Positions 20,418-29,315 of a stretch of 64,000 bases of DNA are shown here, in pieces (position 1 is the first letter of the stretch; every line of letters begins with the position of its first letter). This stretch comes from Phormidesmis priestleyi ULC007 (lineage in GTDB: Bacteria > Cyanobacteriota > Cyanobacteriia > Leptolyngbyales > Leptolyngbyaceae): NCBI RefSeq assembly GCF_001895925.1, contig NZ_MPPI01000001.1, forward strand, positions 1-64,000, given 5' to 3'. The notes beneath the pieces were generated by a model, which saw only the letters and a list, made by a program, of their open reading frames with translations, was not told the origin of the DNA and ran no database searches. Both the position numbers and the translations under genes were made by a program.

Positions 20418-20605
20418 ATAATTTCCATTCGATCAAAAATTTGATCGAGTTGCGATAGCGTCACTAAGCCATATTGCCAAAGCACCATTGGCAATGCGGT
20501 CGTGTTTTGCTCAGACTGACGCGCAGCAAGCTCGATCGCTGCCGCCGGAAGTGCCAGTTCTTCTCTCAAAAATCGAATTAAGTCAAGCCTTCTCTTGAGT
20601 TCCAT
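20414..20605 (-). CDS. DUF2949 protein
   Basis: This 63-residue cyanobacterial DUF2949 protein has ELKRRLDLIRFLREELALP, then ARQSEQNTTALPMVLWQYGLV and LSQLDQIFD. It is small, helical and soluble, with a winged-helix-like feel. The function is unknown. It converges on ftsE. Confidence 0.8.
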   Translation of the reverse strand: MELKRRLDLIRFLREELALPAAAIELAARQSEQNTTALPMVLWQYGLVTLSQLDQIFDRMEII

Positions 20606-20763
20606 GAATTTTGCTATCCCTGATTAAAATTATATTAGATTGGTATTAAATTATGTAAAATTCTCTCATAATCTCCCAGGATGGAAATCTGTCTGAAGAG
20701 ATAGGTCAAAAACTGTTGGATTCAATCAATTTAGATCCGATCGCGCTATTCAAAACAAGTCTT

Positions 20764-21486
20764 ATGATTCGAGTGCTGCTTGTAGAAGACCAAGAAATTG
20801 TGAGGCGGGGTCTGAAGACGCTGCTAGAAACAAAGCCCGATCTCCAAGTGATTGGTGAAGCAGATAATGGTCACAGCGCGATTCGCTTTCTAGCCGACTG
20901 CCAAGCCAACGATCAACTTGAAGCGCCAGAAATAACTCCATTTCCCGATGTCGTGTTGATGGATATCCGCATGCCGGGGATGAATGGCGTAGAAGCAACC
21001 CGGCTAATTTGTCAGCAGTTTCCAGACCTCAAGGTTTTGGTTTTGACCACATTTAACGATACAGAATACGTTTCTGAGGCGCTGCGCTTTGGGGCCAAGG
21101 GATATTTGCTCAAAGACACTCCCGCCGATGAACTGGCTAAAGCGATCCGATCGGTTCACCAAGGCTATACCCAATTTGGGCCGGGAATCGTCGAAAAAGT
21201 GATTGCTAAAAAAGTGATGGCTGAACCGCCACCCACAAAGCCAGACTCACCGCAACCATTACCTCCCGGCTTGGCGGAACTGACCGATAGAGAGCGAGAC
21301 GTGTTGCGATTGATTGCCGGGGGCGCAAATAACCGAGAAATCTCCCAAGCGCTCCACCTGTCTGAAGGAACGGTGAGAAATCACATTACACACATTCTTA
21401 CCCGACTGAACTTGCGTGATCGCACCCAGGCCGCGATCGTGGCAAATTCCTGTCGCCCCTGGTTAGAAGGAAGAGACGAAAAATGA
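20764..21486 (+). CDS. NarL/FixJ-type response regulator
   Basis: This 240-residue regulator has a receiver domain (residues 1-130: LLVEDQEIVRRG, phospho-acceptor Asp in VVLMDIRMPGMNG, KVLVLTTF, Lys in GYLLKDTP). A LuxR-type HTH (LTDRERDVLRLIAGG, NNREISQALHLSEGTVRNHI, LTRLNLRDRTQ) completes it. The ATG at 20764 (MIRVLL) is preferred over 20716, which adds a non-conserved tail. An unusually long acidic insert (QANDQLEAPEITPFP) precedes the phospho-Asp strand. No histidine kinase is adjacent. A close paralogue lies at 22281. Confidence 0.92.
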   Translation: MIRVLLVEDQEIVRRGLKTLLETKPDLQVIGEADNGHSAIRFLADCQANDQLEAPEITPFPDVVLMDIRMPGMNGVEATRLICQQFPDLKVLVLTTFNDTEYVSEALRFGAKGYLLKDTPADELAKAIRSVHQGYTQFGPGIVEKVIAKKVMAEPPPTKPDSPQPLPPGLAELTDRERDVLRLIAGGANNREISQALHLSEGTVRNHITHILTRLNLRDRTQAAIVANSCRPWLEGRDEK

Positions 21487-21754
21487 GAGATTGCATAACT
21501 TCATCAAGACGCACGTCTAAAAGGAGGTAGTCACTAGCGAGAGAATACACGATGACTAATCCAGTCCCACTCCATGACAAATCTCCTATCTCAGCCGTGA
21601 CATCTATTCGATGTGAGCAACCCTTTAAACCCGGTAAATTGAGCCTGTAAATCTGGGGGCACTTAACTCCCATCAGGCTTAAATTCATGACCAAAATGGA
21701 AGAATTCAAGCTGATTTGCGGACGCACCCAAGCAAGTCTCCACACCGAATTCGC

Positions 21755-22168
21755 ATGAGCAATCAAGTCTTTGAACCCAATCTGTTTGTCTTCCACAATG
21801 GCGAAACTCAGATTCAATACTCGATCGGTCGTCAATCAGGTGTTTCAGAACTCGATTATCAAACCGCGCTACTCGATCGTAGTAACCATTTTAGCGGTGA
21901 CGAAATTAGCATCATTGCCATCGCGATCGGCAGACTGATCACCGTCACACTAGCGTCTGATCTCGCTCAACAAAGTGAGAAAATATTGACCTTGCTGTTA
22001 CCCATTGTTTATCTACCTGTCGGTGTAATGGAGTATTCCATTCAGGCTGAGGTGATTCTGACGACTCGACGACTGCCGCAGCCGAGGGGTTGGCGGCGAG
22101 TTGAAGGACAAGTTGAAACCTATCAGACGCGATCGCTCAGTGGCATCGCGCGGCTAGTCGAATTTTGA
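21755..22168 (+). CDS. Conserved hypothetical protein
   Basis: This 137-residue protein from ATG 21755 (MSNQVFEPNLFVFHNGE) sits between two response-regulator genes. It is beta-rich (TQIQYSIGRQ, SIIAIAIGRLITVTLAS), with a hydrophobic but not clearly membrane-spanning centre and a basic end. I do not know the family. Its position suggests co-function with the regulators, but nothing in the sequence proves it. The 267-base gap before it contains only a 32-codon frame at 21552, which I do not trust. Confidence 0.6.
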   Translation: MSNQVFEPNLFVFHNGETQIQYSIGRQSGVSELDYQTALLDRSNHFSGDEISIIAIAIGRLITVTLASDLAQQSEKILTLLLPIVYLPVGVMEYSIQAEVILTTRRLPQPRGWRRVEGQVETYQTRSLSGIARLVEF

Positions 22169-22280
22169 CTCATCCGCTTCTAGAGAAATCATCAACGTCA
22201 TGCCTTTGTCCATTGCTCTGTTTATTGACTGACTTAACCACCCCTCGATCATTCATCTCACCCTTAAGAGGTCGCCCCCG

Positions 22281-23012
22281 ATGAAACCTGATCAATCCCC
22301 TCCAATTCGCCTGTTGATTGTTGATGACCAAAGCCTGATTCGGCAGGGACTCAAAGCAATGCTAGAGATAGAGCCTGATTTGCAGGTGGTCGGCGATGCT
22401 GAAAATGGCAAAGTTGCGCTAGAACTGGTTGCCACTCTCCAGCCTGATGTCGTGCTGATGGATATTCGGATGCCCGAAATGGATGGCCGAACCGCAACAA
22501 AGCTAATTACTCAAAACTTTCCTAATGTCAAAGTTCTCGTCTTAAGCACGTTTGATGATGATTCTTATATTGCTGGAGCAATGAGGGCAGGGGCAAAAGG
22601 CTATTTGCTCAAAGATATGCCTTCGCGTGAGTTGGCAAATGCGATTCGCTTTGGGCATTATGGCTATACTCAATTTGGCCCAGGGTTATTTGATAAATTG
22701 TTGGCGACAGACGGGGTTTCGACTTCAACAAACCAAGCATCTCCATCAAAGCCTTCAGAAATCACTGCACGAGAACACGAAGTTCTACGGTTAATTGGGG
22801 TCGGGGCGACAAACCGCGAAATTGCCCAACGGCTTTACATCACAGAAGGAACTGTGAAAACCCATGTAACCAGCATTCTCAGTCGCCTCAATCTCCGAAA
22901 TCGATCGCAACTTGCCATCTATGCCAATGCGGTTCCCAACGAGAAAAACAGCCTGTCAGGAAGATTAGGCAACCAATGGGAGGACGATCGAGCACTCTTA
23001 AACGATTCGTAG
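22281..23012 (+). CDS. NarL/FixJ-type response regulator
   Basis: This 243-residue paralogue of the regulator at 20764 has receiver motifs LLIVDDQSLIRQG, VVLMDIRMPEMDG, VLVLSTFDDD and GYLLKDMP, then a LuxR HTH (ITAREHEVLRLIGVG, TNREIAQRLYITEGTVKTH, LSRLNLRNRSQ). The shared GYTQFGPG linker shows the two arose by duplication. No kinase is adjacent. The start ATG at 22281 sits in the usual position eight residues before the first receiver strand. Confidence 0.93.
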   Translation: MKPDQSPPIRLLIVDDQSLIRQGLKAMLEIEPDLQVVGDAENGKVALELVATLQPDVVLMDIRMPEMDGRTATKLITQNFPNVKVLVLSTFDDDSYIAGAMRAGAKGYLLKDMPSRELANAIRFGHYGYTQFGPGLFDKLLATDGVSTSTNQASPSKPSEITAREHEVLRLIGVGATNREIAQRLYITEGTVKTHVTSILSRLNLRNRSQLAIYANAVPNEKNSLSGRLGNQWEDDRALLNDS

Positions 23013-23030
23013 ACTTGGATCTCGTCCATT

Positions 23031-23096
23031 AATCGTAAGGCCATGGCACTGCTGTGCCCATTGACACTGCCAGTAACCGATCCTATTTAATCCACG
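23031..23096 (+). repeat. Dispersed repeat R2, copy b
   Basis: AAGGCCATGGCACTGCTGTGCC is followed by CATTGAC and AGTAACCGATCCTATTTAAT. It matches 27744-27805 in the same orientation and 5055-5113 inverted. Its 3' end overlaps the left direct repeat that bounds R1 copy 3. Confidence 0.6.
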
Positions 23097-23342
23097 ATCG
23101 TTAAGAACGTGGATTTATTAAGGTGCAACTTCTCGGACTCAACTAGCGCGTCTATCAGTTCGTTGATGGCTGCGTTTGAGTCGGCTTGTGCTCCCTAAAT
23201 CTCCCATTCTGGGGGACTTTGAAACCGGGAATCTTGGCTCAAAGTTCCCTAATTTTGGGGGATTTAGGGGGCGAAAATCTCAGCCATGACGAATCAAGAG
23301 TTTGATCATAAGATTGACAGGTTATTTAATCCACGATCGTTA
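23084..23342. repeat. Hairpin repeat R1, copy 3, bounded by 20-base direct repeats
   Basis: The core (about 23190-23272) carries the CTCCCTAAATCTCCC ... GGGGGATTTAGGGGG arms, slightly decayed on the left. The element is bounded by an exact 20-base direct repeat, TATTTAATCCACGATCGTTA, at 23084-23103 and 23323-23342. Inner flanks GTTCGTTGATGGCTG and CAGCCATGACGAAT form a further imperfect inverted repeat. Most of the sequence recurs at 45247-45437. Confidence 0.8.
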
Positions 23343-23371
23343 GGATATATTCCTAGAAGACAATCTCCTGC

Positions 23372-24586
23372 ATGATTCAAAAATACATGTCAGCACCTGT
23401 GAAACAAATCCTTAAACACTCTGCGTTTTATCTGGCTCTATTAACTGCAAGCAGCAGTGTAGGATGTTCTGCAATTAGAGGCTCAAGTCAGCCCCAAGAA
23501 CCCATTCTGAGCCAGACGGCTCCTGTGGCACCGACTCAACCTAATCAATTGACTCCAATTCGATCGAGCGACAATCCCGATTATGTGACTCAAGTTGTCA
23601 AGCAGACTGGGCCCGCCGTCGTGCGAATCAACTCGACTCGCACGGTGCAAGAAGAACTTCAAGACCCCTCGATCGAGCAATTTTTTGGCGGTCAGGCACC
23701 TCGCAAACAACAAGTGCAGCGAGGCACTGGGTCAGGCTTTATCACCAGCGCTGATGGTCGAGTCGTCACCAATGCCCATGTGGTCGAAGGAGCCGACAGT
23801 GTGGTCGTAGTGCTTACCGATGGGCGACGGCTACGAGGCGAAGTAGTCGGAACCGATCGCGTGACCGACCTGGCCGTAGTTAAAATCGACGCGACGGGGC
23901 TACCCACCGCAAGATTAGGAAACTCAGACAACTTACTGCCGGGGCAAGCCGCGATCGCGATCGGCAACCCGCTCGGACTTGACAACACCGTCACTCAAGG
24001 CATTATCAGCGCGACCGGACGATCGAGCGCTGATGTCGGCGTTCCGACTGAGCGCATTAACTTTATCCAAACCGATGCTGCGATCAATCCGGGCAACTCT
24101 GGCGGGCCGTTGCTCAACTCATCGGGTGAAGTGATTGGAGTCAACACTGCGATCATTCAAGGCGCACAAGGGTTAGGGTTTGCAATCCCCATCAACACGG
24201 TGAAACGGATCGCAGAGCAGCTTGCTACAAAAGGTCGCGTTGACCATCCCTATTTGGGCGTTCAAATGGGCGAGTTAAGCCCAGAGTTACGATCGCAGAT
24301 CAATCAAAGCAATGCTGGGTTTAAAGTCAATCAAGACTCTGGCGTGATCGTGATCGCAGTTGCGCCTAACTCCCCGGCGGCTCGTGCGGGGTTGCGTCCG
24401 GGTGACGTGATTCAATCGGTTAACAATGTGGCGATTCAAAGTTCTCGACAAGTGCAAGAGCAGGTCGAAGCGAGTAGTATCGGCAACCCAATGCAAATCA
24501 CAGTCAAGCGGGGAAATCAGACAGAAGCGATCGCGGTCAAACCAGAGCAACTGCCTGTGCAAGAAGCCGTCGATCGTCGAGGGTGA
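23372..24586 (+). CDS. Deg/HtrA-type serine protease with PDZ domain
   Basis: This HhoA/HhoB/HtrA-like serine protease acts outside the cytoplasmic membrane in protein quality control. The 404-residue protein has an N-terminal hydrophobic segment ending in a possible lipobox-like Cys (SSSVGC, with Ser instead of Leu/Val at -3). The trypsin-like triad follows: TNAHVVEGAD (His), DLAVVKID (Asp) and NPGNSGGPLL (Ser). One PDZ domain comes last (AARAGLRPGDVIQSVNNVAI). A later ATG at 23387 is an equally good start. A second copy in the opposite orientation ends at 27816. Confidence 0.93.
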   Translation: MIQKYMSAPVKQILKHSAFYLALLTASSSVGCSAIRGSSQPQEPILSQTAPVAPTQPNQLTPIRSSDNPDYVTQVVKQTGPAVVRINSTRTVQEELQDPSIEQFFGGQAPRKQQVQRGTGSGFITSADGRVVTNAHVVEGADSVVVVLTDGRRLRGEVVGTDRVTDLAVVKIDATGLPTARLGNSDNLLPGQAAIAIGNPLGLDNTVTQGIISATGRSSADVGVPTERINFIQTDAAINPGNSGGPLLNSSGEVIGVNTAIIQGAQGLGFAIPINTVKRIAEQLATKGRVDHPYLGVQMGELSPELRSQINQSNAGFKVNQDSGVIVIAVAPNSPAARAGLRPGDVIQSVNNVAIQSSRQVQEQVEASSIGNPMQITVKRGNQTEAIAVKPEQLPVQEAVDRRG

Positions 24587-24695
24587 AGACTTAGTTGATG
24601 GATATTTGTAACCAATTATGAAGTCGCTCCCGGTCAAAATTCTAAGATCAGCGTAATCGCTTGAGTCGTGCCCTGTTCTGAAGGATGGTTTAAGA

Positions 24696-26381
24696 ATGCG
24701 AATCTTGATCGTTGACGACGATGAGTTGATGACCCATGCTCTAACAGAAATTCTGACGGGCCAAAACTATGCCGTTGAAGTGGTCACCGATGGTCAAGCT
24801 GCATGGAACCTGATTGAAACCTTTGACTATGACCTGGTGCTGCTCGATGTGATGTTGCCCAAACTGGATGGCATTAGTCTTTGTCAGCACATCCGATCGC
24901 ACGGCTACCCAATGCCGATTTTGCTCTTAACCCGGCGAGATAGCAGTCACGACAAAGCGATCGGGCTAGATGCTGGAGCCGATGACTATGTGGTCAAACC
25001 CTTTCAAGAAGAAGAACTGGTTGCCCGAATTCGAGCGCTGTTAAGACGCGGCAGCAACGCTTTGCAACCCGTGCTGGAGTGGGAACACCTGCGGCTTGAC
25101 CCCAGCAGTTGCGAAGTGACTTATCAAGACCAGTCTTTAGCGCTAACCCCCAAAGAGTATGCGCTGCTAGAGCTATTTTTGCGAAACAGTCGGCGAGTGT
25201 TTAGCTGCGGCATGATCCTAGAACATCTCTGGACTTATAACGATATGCCCGGAGAAGAAGCGGTGCGAACTCATATCAAAGGGTTACGGCACAAGCTCAG
25301 GGCAGCAGGCGCGGCAGGCGGTCTAGTCGAGACGGTTTATGGCATTGGCTATCGGCTGAAGCCATCAGCAGGGGTGAAGAGTCGATCGCTCTCAACTCCA
25401 GCGCCATCAGATCAGGCGGCGATGTTGGTCAAGATTGCCGGAGTCTGGGAACGGTTTCAAGGTCATGTGAGTGATCAAATCTCGGTGATTGAAAGGGCGA
25501 TCGCTGCCGTTGCTCAGGGCAGCGTGGATGCAGATTTGCTGGCAGCGGCGCAATTAGAGGCACATTCACTCGCGGGGTCGCTCGGAACATTTGGGTTTCC
25601 AGAAGGGTCGAGGTTGGCAGCCCTGATTGAGAGTGCTTTGAGAGATCATGACATTTCTTCAGAGCCAGTGCAAACTTGGGTGAATTCTCTGCGGCAAGAA
25701 ATTTCTCAATCACCTAGTTCAACCTTAGAGAGTGCAGAATCTACGCAACCGTTGCCTCTGGCTCAGGTTCAGCAATTAGATCAGGCAGAAACCAAGATTT
25801 TACTAGTGGACGATGACCCTAAAATCCTGGCACTGCTGCAAACCTTGCTTCAGCCGTGGGGTTTGCAGGTAAGCACGATCGCTGACCCTCGTCAATTTTG
25901 GCAAACCCTAGAAGCCGTATCGCCCGATCTATTAGTGCTTGATGTTGAAATGCCTTATCTAAACGGCATCGAACTCTGTCAAGTGATTCGCAATGACCCA
26001 CACTGGAGCGAGTTGCCGATCGTGTTTCTGACGGTTCACAAAGAGACCGATATTGTCAATCAAGTGTTTAGCGCCGGGGCAGATGATTTTGTCAGCAAAC
26101 CGATCGTCGGCCCTGAGTTAGTGACGCGCCTTATCAACCGTTTAGAGCGCAACAAAAGACTTCATCGTCTGGCAAAAGCAACCGAGTCTCAACTCAATGA
26201 GGCGTTAGTCAAGGCTCAACAGTTACAAACCACGATCCAATCTTTGCAAGCTAAAGCAACGCTAAAAATGGCAACTGATGATTCAGAGTTGCCTATTGCA
26301 GAATGCGAACAAATCGATCGCATAAAAGACGAATTGATTTCACTCGTCAAATTGTTGGTCGAAATGAAGGTTCGTCATTAG
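24696..26381 (+). CDS. Complex response regulator REC-wHTH-Hpt-REC
   Basis: This is a 561-residue regulator. Residues 1-115 form an OmpR-family receiver (RILIVDDDELM, LVLLDVMLPKLDG, DDYVVKPF). Residues about 130-225 are a winged-helix DNA-binding domain (LTPKEYALLELFLRNSRRVF, VRTHIKGLRHKL, VYGIGYRL). Residues about 245-330 are an Hpt domain with the phospho-His in AHSLAGSLGTFG (near 290). A second receiver follows (KILLVDDDPKIL, LVLDVEMPYLNG, FVSKPIVG). The tail is coiled-coil-like. The presence of both Hpt and receiver modules implies a multistep phosphorelay ending in transcription control. No kinase gene is adjacent. The frame is uninterrupted. Confidence 0.92.
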   Translation: MRILIVDDDELMTHALTEILTGQNYAVEVVTDGQAAWNLIETFDYDLVLLDVMLPKLDGISLCQHIRSHGYPMPILLLTRRDSSHDKAIGLDAGADDYVVKPFQEEELVARIRALLRRGSNALQPVLEWEHLRLDPSSCEVTYQDQSLALTPKEYALLELFLRNSRRVFSCGMILEHLWTYNDMPGEEAVRTHIKGLRHKLRAAGAAGGLVETVYGIGYRLKPSAGVKSRSLSTPAPSDQAAMLVKIAGVWERFQGHVSDQISVIERAIAAVAQGSVDADLLAAAQLEAHSLAGSLGTFGFPEGSRLAALIESALRDHDISSEPVQTWVNSLRQEISQSPSSTLESAESTQPLPLAQVQQLDQAETKILLVDDDPKILALLQTLLQPWGLQVSTIADPRQFWQTLEAVSPDLLVLDVEMPYLNGIELCQVIRNDPHWSELPIVFLTVHKETDIVNQVFSAGADDFVSKPIVGPELVTRLINRLERNKRLHRLAKATESQLNEALVKAQQLQTTIQSLQAKATLKMATDDSELPIAECEQIDRIKDELISLVKLLVEMKVRH

Positions 26382-26533
26382 CACTTTGTCAAAGATAGAT
26401 TGAGACACGATCGCCTAACTCTTAAAGTCGAGATAACTGAACGCTTACCCTCGCTTAACCAGGCTCCCTAAAGAATTCAAGTATCCTATCGAAGGGTGCG
26501 TGTGTTTTGTGTCTAAAAAGTAACTGCCAGGAT

Positions 26534-27238
26534 ATGTCTAACTTATTTGAAACGATCGCGAAAGGTGGACTGACGATGATTCCCCTGGTGGGGATGTCGA
26601 TCGCCACGATCGCCTGTGGTCTAGAAAGATCCTGGTTTTGGTTTCAACTAATGAGCCAAGAAGAACGCATTGTGCACGACGTGATAGAAGCGGCTCGATT
26701 TGATTTATCTAGAGCCGCTGAGATTGCTAGCCAAGCTCAAGAGTTAGCGATCGGTCGATTTTTATTGGCTCCGCTCAAACTCAAGCAGCCGACTCCTGAA
26801 ACGTTTCGGTTAGCAATGGAAGCGGCTGCCGATCGGGAATTTATTCAAATGCGAAAGGGCGACAAACTTTTAGAATCGGTGGTTGGGCTGGCACCTCTTT
26901 TAGGGCTATTGGGAACCGTCACCGGATTAATTGCCACCTTTGCAAGCTTAAAAATTGGCGGCGGTGGAACTTCTGCTGACACCACCAAAGCCGCCGCAGG
27001 AATTGGTGAAGCGCTGATCACTACTGCATCTGGGATGGTTGTCGCAATTATCTCTCTAGCCATTTTTCGAGTCATGGTGACTCTACAATCTCGTCAGGTT
27101 GACTATTTTGGCAGAGTCGGCAGCGATCTGGAACTAATCTACCGTGAGATTTGGTATGAACCGACGTTTCATCACAATCACCATCAGTCTGATGATGACT
27201 ATTCAAATGCAAGCAAGGTGCAGTTAATTGACAGCTAA
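26534..27238 (+). CDS. exbB: MotA/TolQ/ExbB proton-channel protein
   Basis: This 234-residue inner-membrane protein of the ExbB/TolQ family harvests the proton gradient to drive TonB-type outer-membrane transport or a Tol-like function. Three membrane segments are visible (residues 8-27, and two around SVVGLAPLLGLLGTVTGLI and AAAGIGEALITTASGMVVAI, with the family Gly/Thr pattern). The start at 26534 (MSNLFETIAKGG) matches relatives. It precedes exbD by 92 bases on the same strand. No tonB or receptor lies nearby. Confidence 0.9.
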   Translation: MSNLFETIAKGGLTMIPLVGMSIATIACGLERSWFWFQLMSQEERIVHDVIEAARFDLSRAAEIASQAQELAIGRFLLAPLKLKQPTPETFRLAMEAAADREFIQMRKGDKLLESVVGLAPLLGLLGTVTGLIATFASLKIGGGGTSADTTKAAAGIGEALITTASGMVVAIISLAIFRVMVTLQSRQVDYFGRVGSDLELIYREIWYEPTFHHNHHQSDDDYSNASKVQLIDS

Positions 27239-27330
27239 AGAATGGTTTCTAAAAGGCTGCTGACTCTCAGTCAAAATTGCTTCAACAACCCCAAAGTCTA
27301 CATAAGCTGAAATTAACAACGGTATGAGTG

Positions 27331-27744
27331 ATGCGGTTTAAATCACAGCAAAAGCAATCAGAAATGCCAGAAGTCAACCTGGTGCCGATGATGGATGTGT
27401 TAATGACTATCTTGACATTCTTTATCATCATTGCGATGACATTAACTACGCAGCAAACCGTTAACGTCACACTACCTAGCACGAGTGCTGGCGCGATCGA
27501 GACCAAGGAACCCGACCCGCTAATCGTCGGACTCAATCTGCAAAATCAAATCATTCTGGCAGAAAAGCCAGTTTCCTCTGACGAATTGGGTCAAAAGGTT
27601 CAATCCTACCTGACTCAAAACCCCAAAGGAGTCGTAATTCTCAAAGCTGACAGCAAAATCCCTTACGAGCAAGTCGTTAAGCTGCTGGGCACCCTGCGCG
27701 ACATGGGCGGCGATCGCGTATCGTTGGCGATCGAAGGCAACTAG
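27331..27744 (+). CDS. exbD: ExbD/TolR biopolymer-transport protein
   Basis: This 137-residue partner of ExbB has a short cytoplasmic start (RFKSQQKQSEMPEVNLVPM) and one transmembrane helix with the essential membrane Asp in NLVPMMDVLMTILTFF. A periplasmic domain ending VVKLLGTLRDMGGDRVSLA completes it. ATG at 27331 is used; a GTG one codon earlier is also in frame. It forms an operon with exbB. Confidence 0.92.
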   Translation: MRFKSQQKQSEMPEVNLVPMMDVLMTILTFFIIIAMTLTTQQTVNVTLPSTSAGAIETKEPDPLIVGLNLQNQIILAEKPVSSDELGQKVQSYLTQNPKGVVILKADSKIPYEQVVKLLGTLRDMGGDRVSLAIEGN

Positions 27745-27805
27745 TAGGGGCATGGCACCGCCGTGCCCATTGACTTACAAATAACCGACATTATTTAATT
27801 CACGA
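27744..27805 (+). repeat. Dispersed repeat R2, copy c
   Basis: GTAGGGGCATGGCACCGCCG is followed by TGCCCATTGAC, ATAACCGACATTATTTAATT and CACGA. It is the closest relative of copies a and b. It begins directly at the exbD stop codon and may act as a hairpin in the convergent exbD/protease intergenic space. Confidence 0.6.
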
Positions 27806-27815
27806 GCCTAACCGC

Positions 27816-29078
27816 TTATTCACTTTGAGCCGTCTGTGTCGGAAACGCTCCTGGCTGCACCGCAACCGTAGTCGCTCGCCCGTTGCGATTAACTTCTACT
27901 TGCAGTGATCCCCCTACAGAACTGGCTTCTACCGCGTTCTGAACCTGATCGGCTGTCTCCACCGCCTGACCATTGATCTTTTTGATCACGTCTCCTGCGC
28001 GCAGCCCAGCCCTCGCCGCCGGAGAATTTTGCATCACACTATAGATCAAGATCCCGCGATCGTCTTGCACCGAGAGATTGGCTTCCCGATCGCTGTTAAT
28101 CTGTTTTTTCAGTTCAGGAGTCAGCGTCGTCATCCGAATTCCCAAATAGGGATGATTCACTTTTCCGGTTGCAATCAACTGCTGCGAAATCTTTTGCGCC
28201 GTATTGATCGGAATCGCAAACCCTAACCCTTGAGCGCCTCCCCCAATAATGGCAGTGTTCATCCCAATCACTTCACCGCGCTGATTTAATAAGGGGCCGC
28301 CTGAATTGCCAGGGTTAATCGCGGCATCGGTTTGAATAAAGCTAACTCGCTTGTCAGGAACGCGCACCTCAGCACTGGTGCGACCCGTCGCGCTAATAAT
28401 TCCGGCAGTTACGGTGTTGTCTAACCCTAGCGGATTGCCGATCGCGATCGCCCACTCACCCGGACGCAACTGATCTGAGTTTCCGATCGTCACAACTGGC
28501 AGATTATTGGCCTGAATTTTGACTACCGCCACATCAGTTACAGGGTCTTGGCCCAACACCTTGCCTTGAAACTCTCGCCCATCTTTGAGTTTTACAGAAA
28601 CCGTGTCTGCGCCATTCACAACATGGGAGTTGGTTAAGATTAATCCTTCCCCATTAATAATGAAGCCCGACCCGGTGCCTCGTTCAACCCTGGTAGACGG
28701 AGCATCGGGCAACTCTGAGCCGAAAAATTGTCGGAAAAAAGGATCGTTAAAAATTGGAGGAATCTGAGTTCTGACCGTTCGAGACGAATTGATTCGCACG
28801 ACCGCAGGCCCGACTCGCTCGACTGCCGCCGCAATAAAGTTAGGATCTGTAGCAGAAAGAATAGCACCCGTGCGGCTCTGAGCCACTTGTGTCTCGGCAG
28901 CTTGAGCAATCGCAGGCTGCACCACTGGCACCGGGTTGGATGAAGATAACCAACGATCGCCGATTAAGGCCGTCCCGGCTCCGACGAGCGGCAACATCAA
29001 ATAGATCGCAGGCTGCTTCCAAGAAAATTTGCGAGGCTTAATCGTTGAATGGGGATCTGAATCGTGGGGCGTTTTCAT
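27816..29078 (-). CDS. Deg/HtrA-type serine protease with PDZ domain
   Basis: This 420-residue paralogue of the protease at 23372 has an N-terminal membrane anchor or signal (WKQPAIYLMLPLVGAGTALIG). The triad is TNSHVVNGAD, DVAVVKIQ and NPGNSGGPLL, followed by one PDZ domain (AARAGLRAGDVIKKINGQAV). It has Ser/Ala-rich linkers before the protease domain. It converges on exbD. The two proteases bracket the response regulator and exbBD genes in opposite orientations. Confidence 0.94.
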   Translation of the reverse strand: MKTPHDSDPHSTIKPRKFSWKQPAIYLMLPLVGAGTALIGDRWLSSSNPVPVVQPAIAQAAETQVAQSRTGAILSATDPNFIAAAVERVGPAVVRINSSRTVRTQIPPIFNDPFFRQFFGSELPDAPSTRVERGTGSGFIINGEGLILTNSHVVNGADTVSVKLKDGREFQGKVLGQDPVTDVAVVKIQANNLPVVTIGNSDQLRPGEWAIAIGNPLGLDNTVTAGIISATGRTSAEVRVPDKRVSFIQTDAAINPGNSGGPLLNQRGEVIGMNTAIIGGGAQGLGFAIPINTAQKISQQLIATGKVNHPYLGIRMTTLTPELKKQINSDREANLSVQDDRGILIYSVMQNSPAARAGLRAGDVIKKINGQAVETADQVQNAVEASSVGGSLQVEVNRNGRATTVAVQPGAFPTQTAQSE

Positions 29079-29280
29079 TGAGTCTCAACTCTCCTTGACA
29101 GTAACCATAGCTTTAGTAGCTCGAACCTAGACTATCTTTATGACGATCGGGTTGCGATCGCGTCACACACTCATGAATCTCACGGGCGATCGTGGATATT
29201 GACGCTCAACCCAGTCAACTTGCTCCCTGTTTTTTAAATTTGTTAAACCGTCATTGCAAGTTCATGCCTGAAACATGAGA

Positions 29281-29309
29281 TTGACAAGCCTGCTCGATAC
29301 TCTTTAACT
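29281..29309 (+). promoter_or_regulatory. Possible promoter of the candidate small RNA
   Basis: An exact consensus TTGACA (29281-29286) is followed 17 bases later by TTAACT (29304-29309), a weak -10 box. Predicted transcription would start near 29316, shortly before the first arm of the structured element that ends in a T run. Confidence 0.35.
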
Positions 29310-29315
29310 ACAGGT

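Noticed and set aside
21552-21650. 32-codon frame MTNPVPLHDKSP... after an AAGGAGG tract
   Set aside because: The AAGGAGG is too far from the ATG, and the peptide is Pro-rich without structure, so it is not supported.
21398-21835. 145-codon minus-strand frame between the two response regulators
   Set aside because: It overlaps the end of one real gene and the start of another, and the sequence has no recognisable domain.
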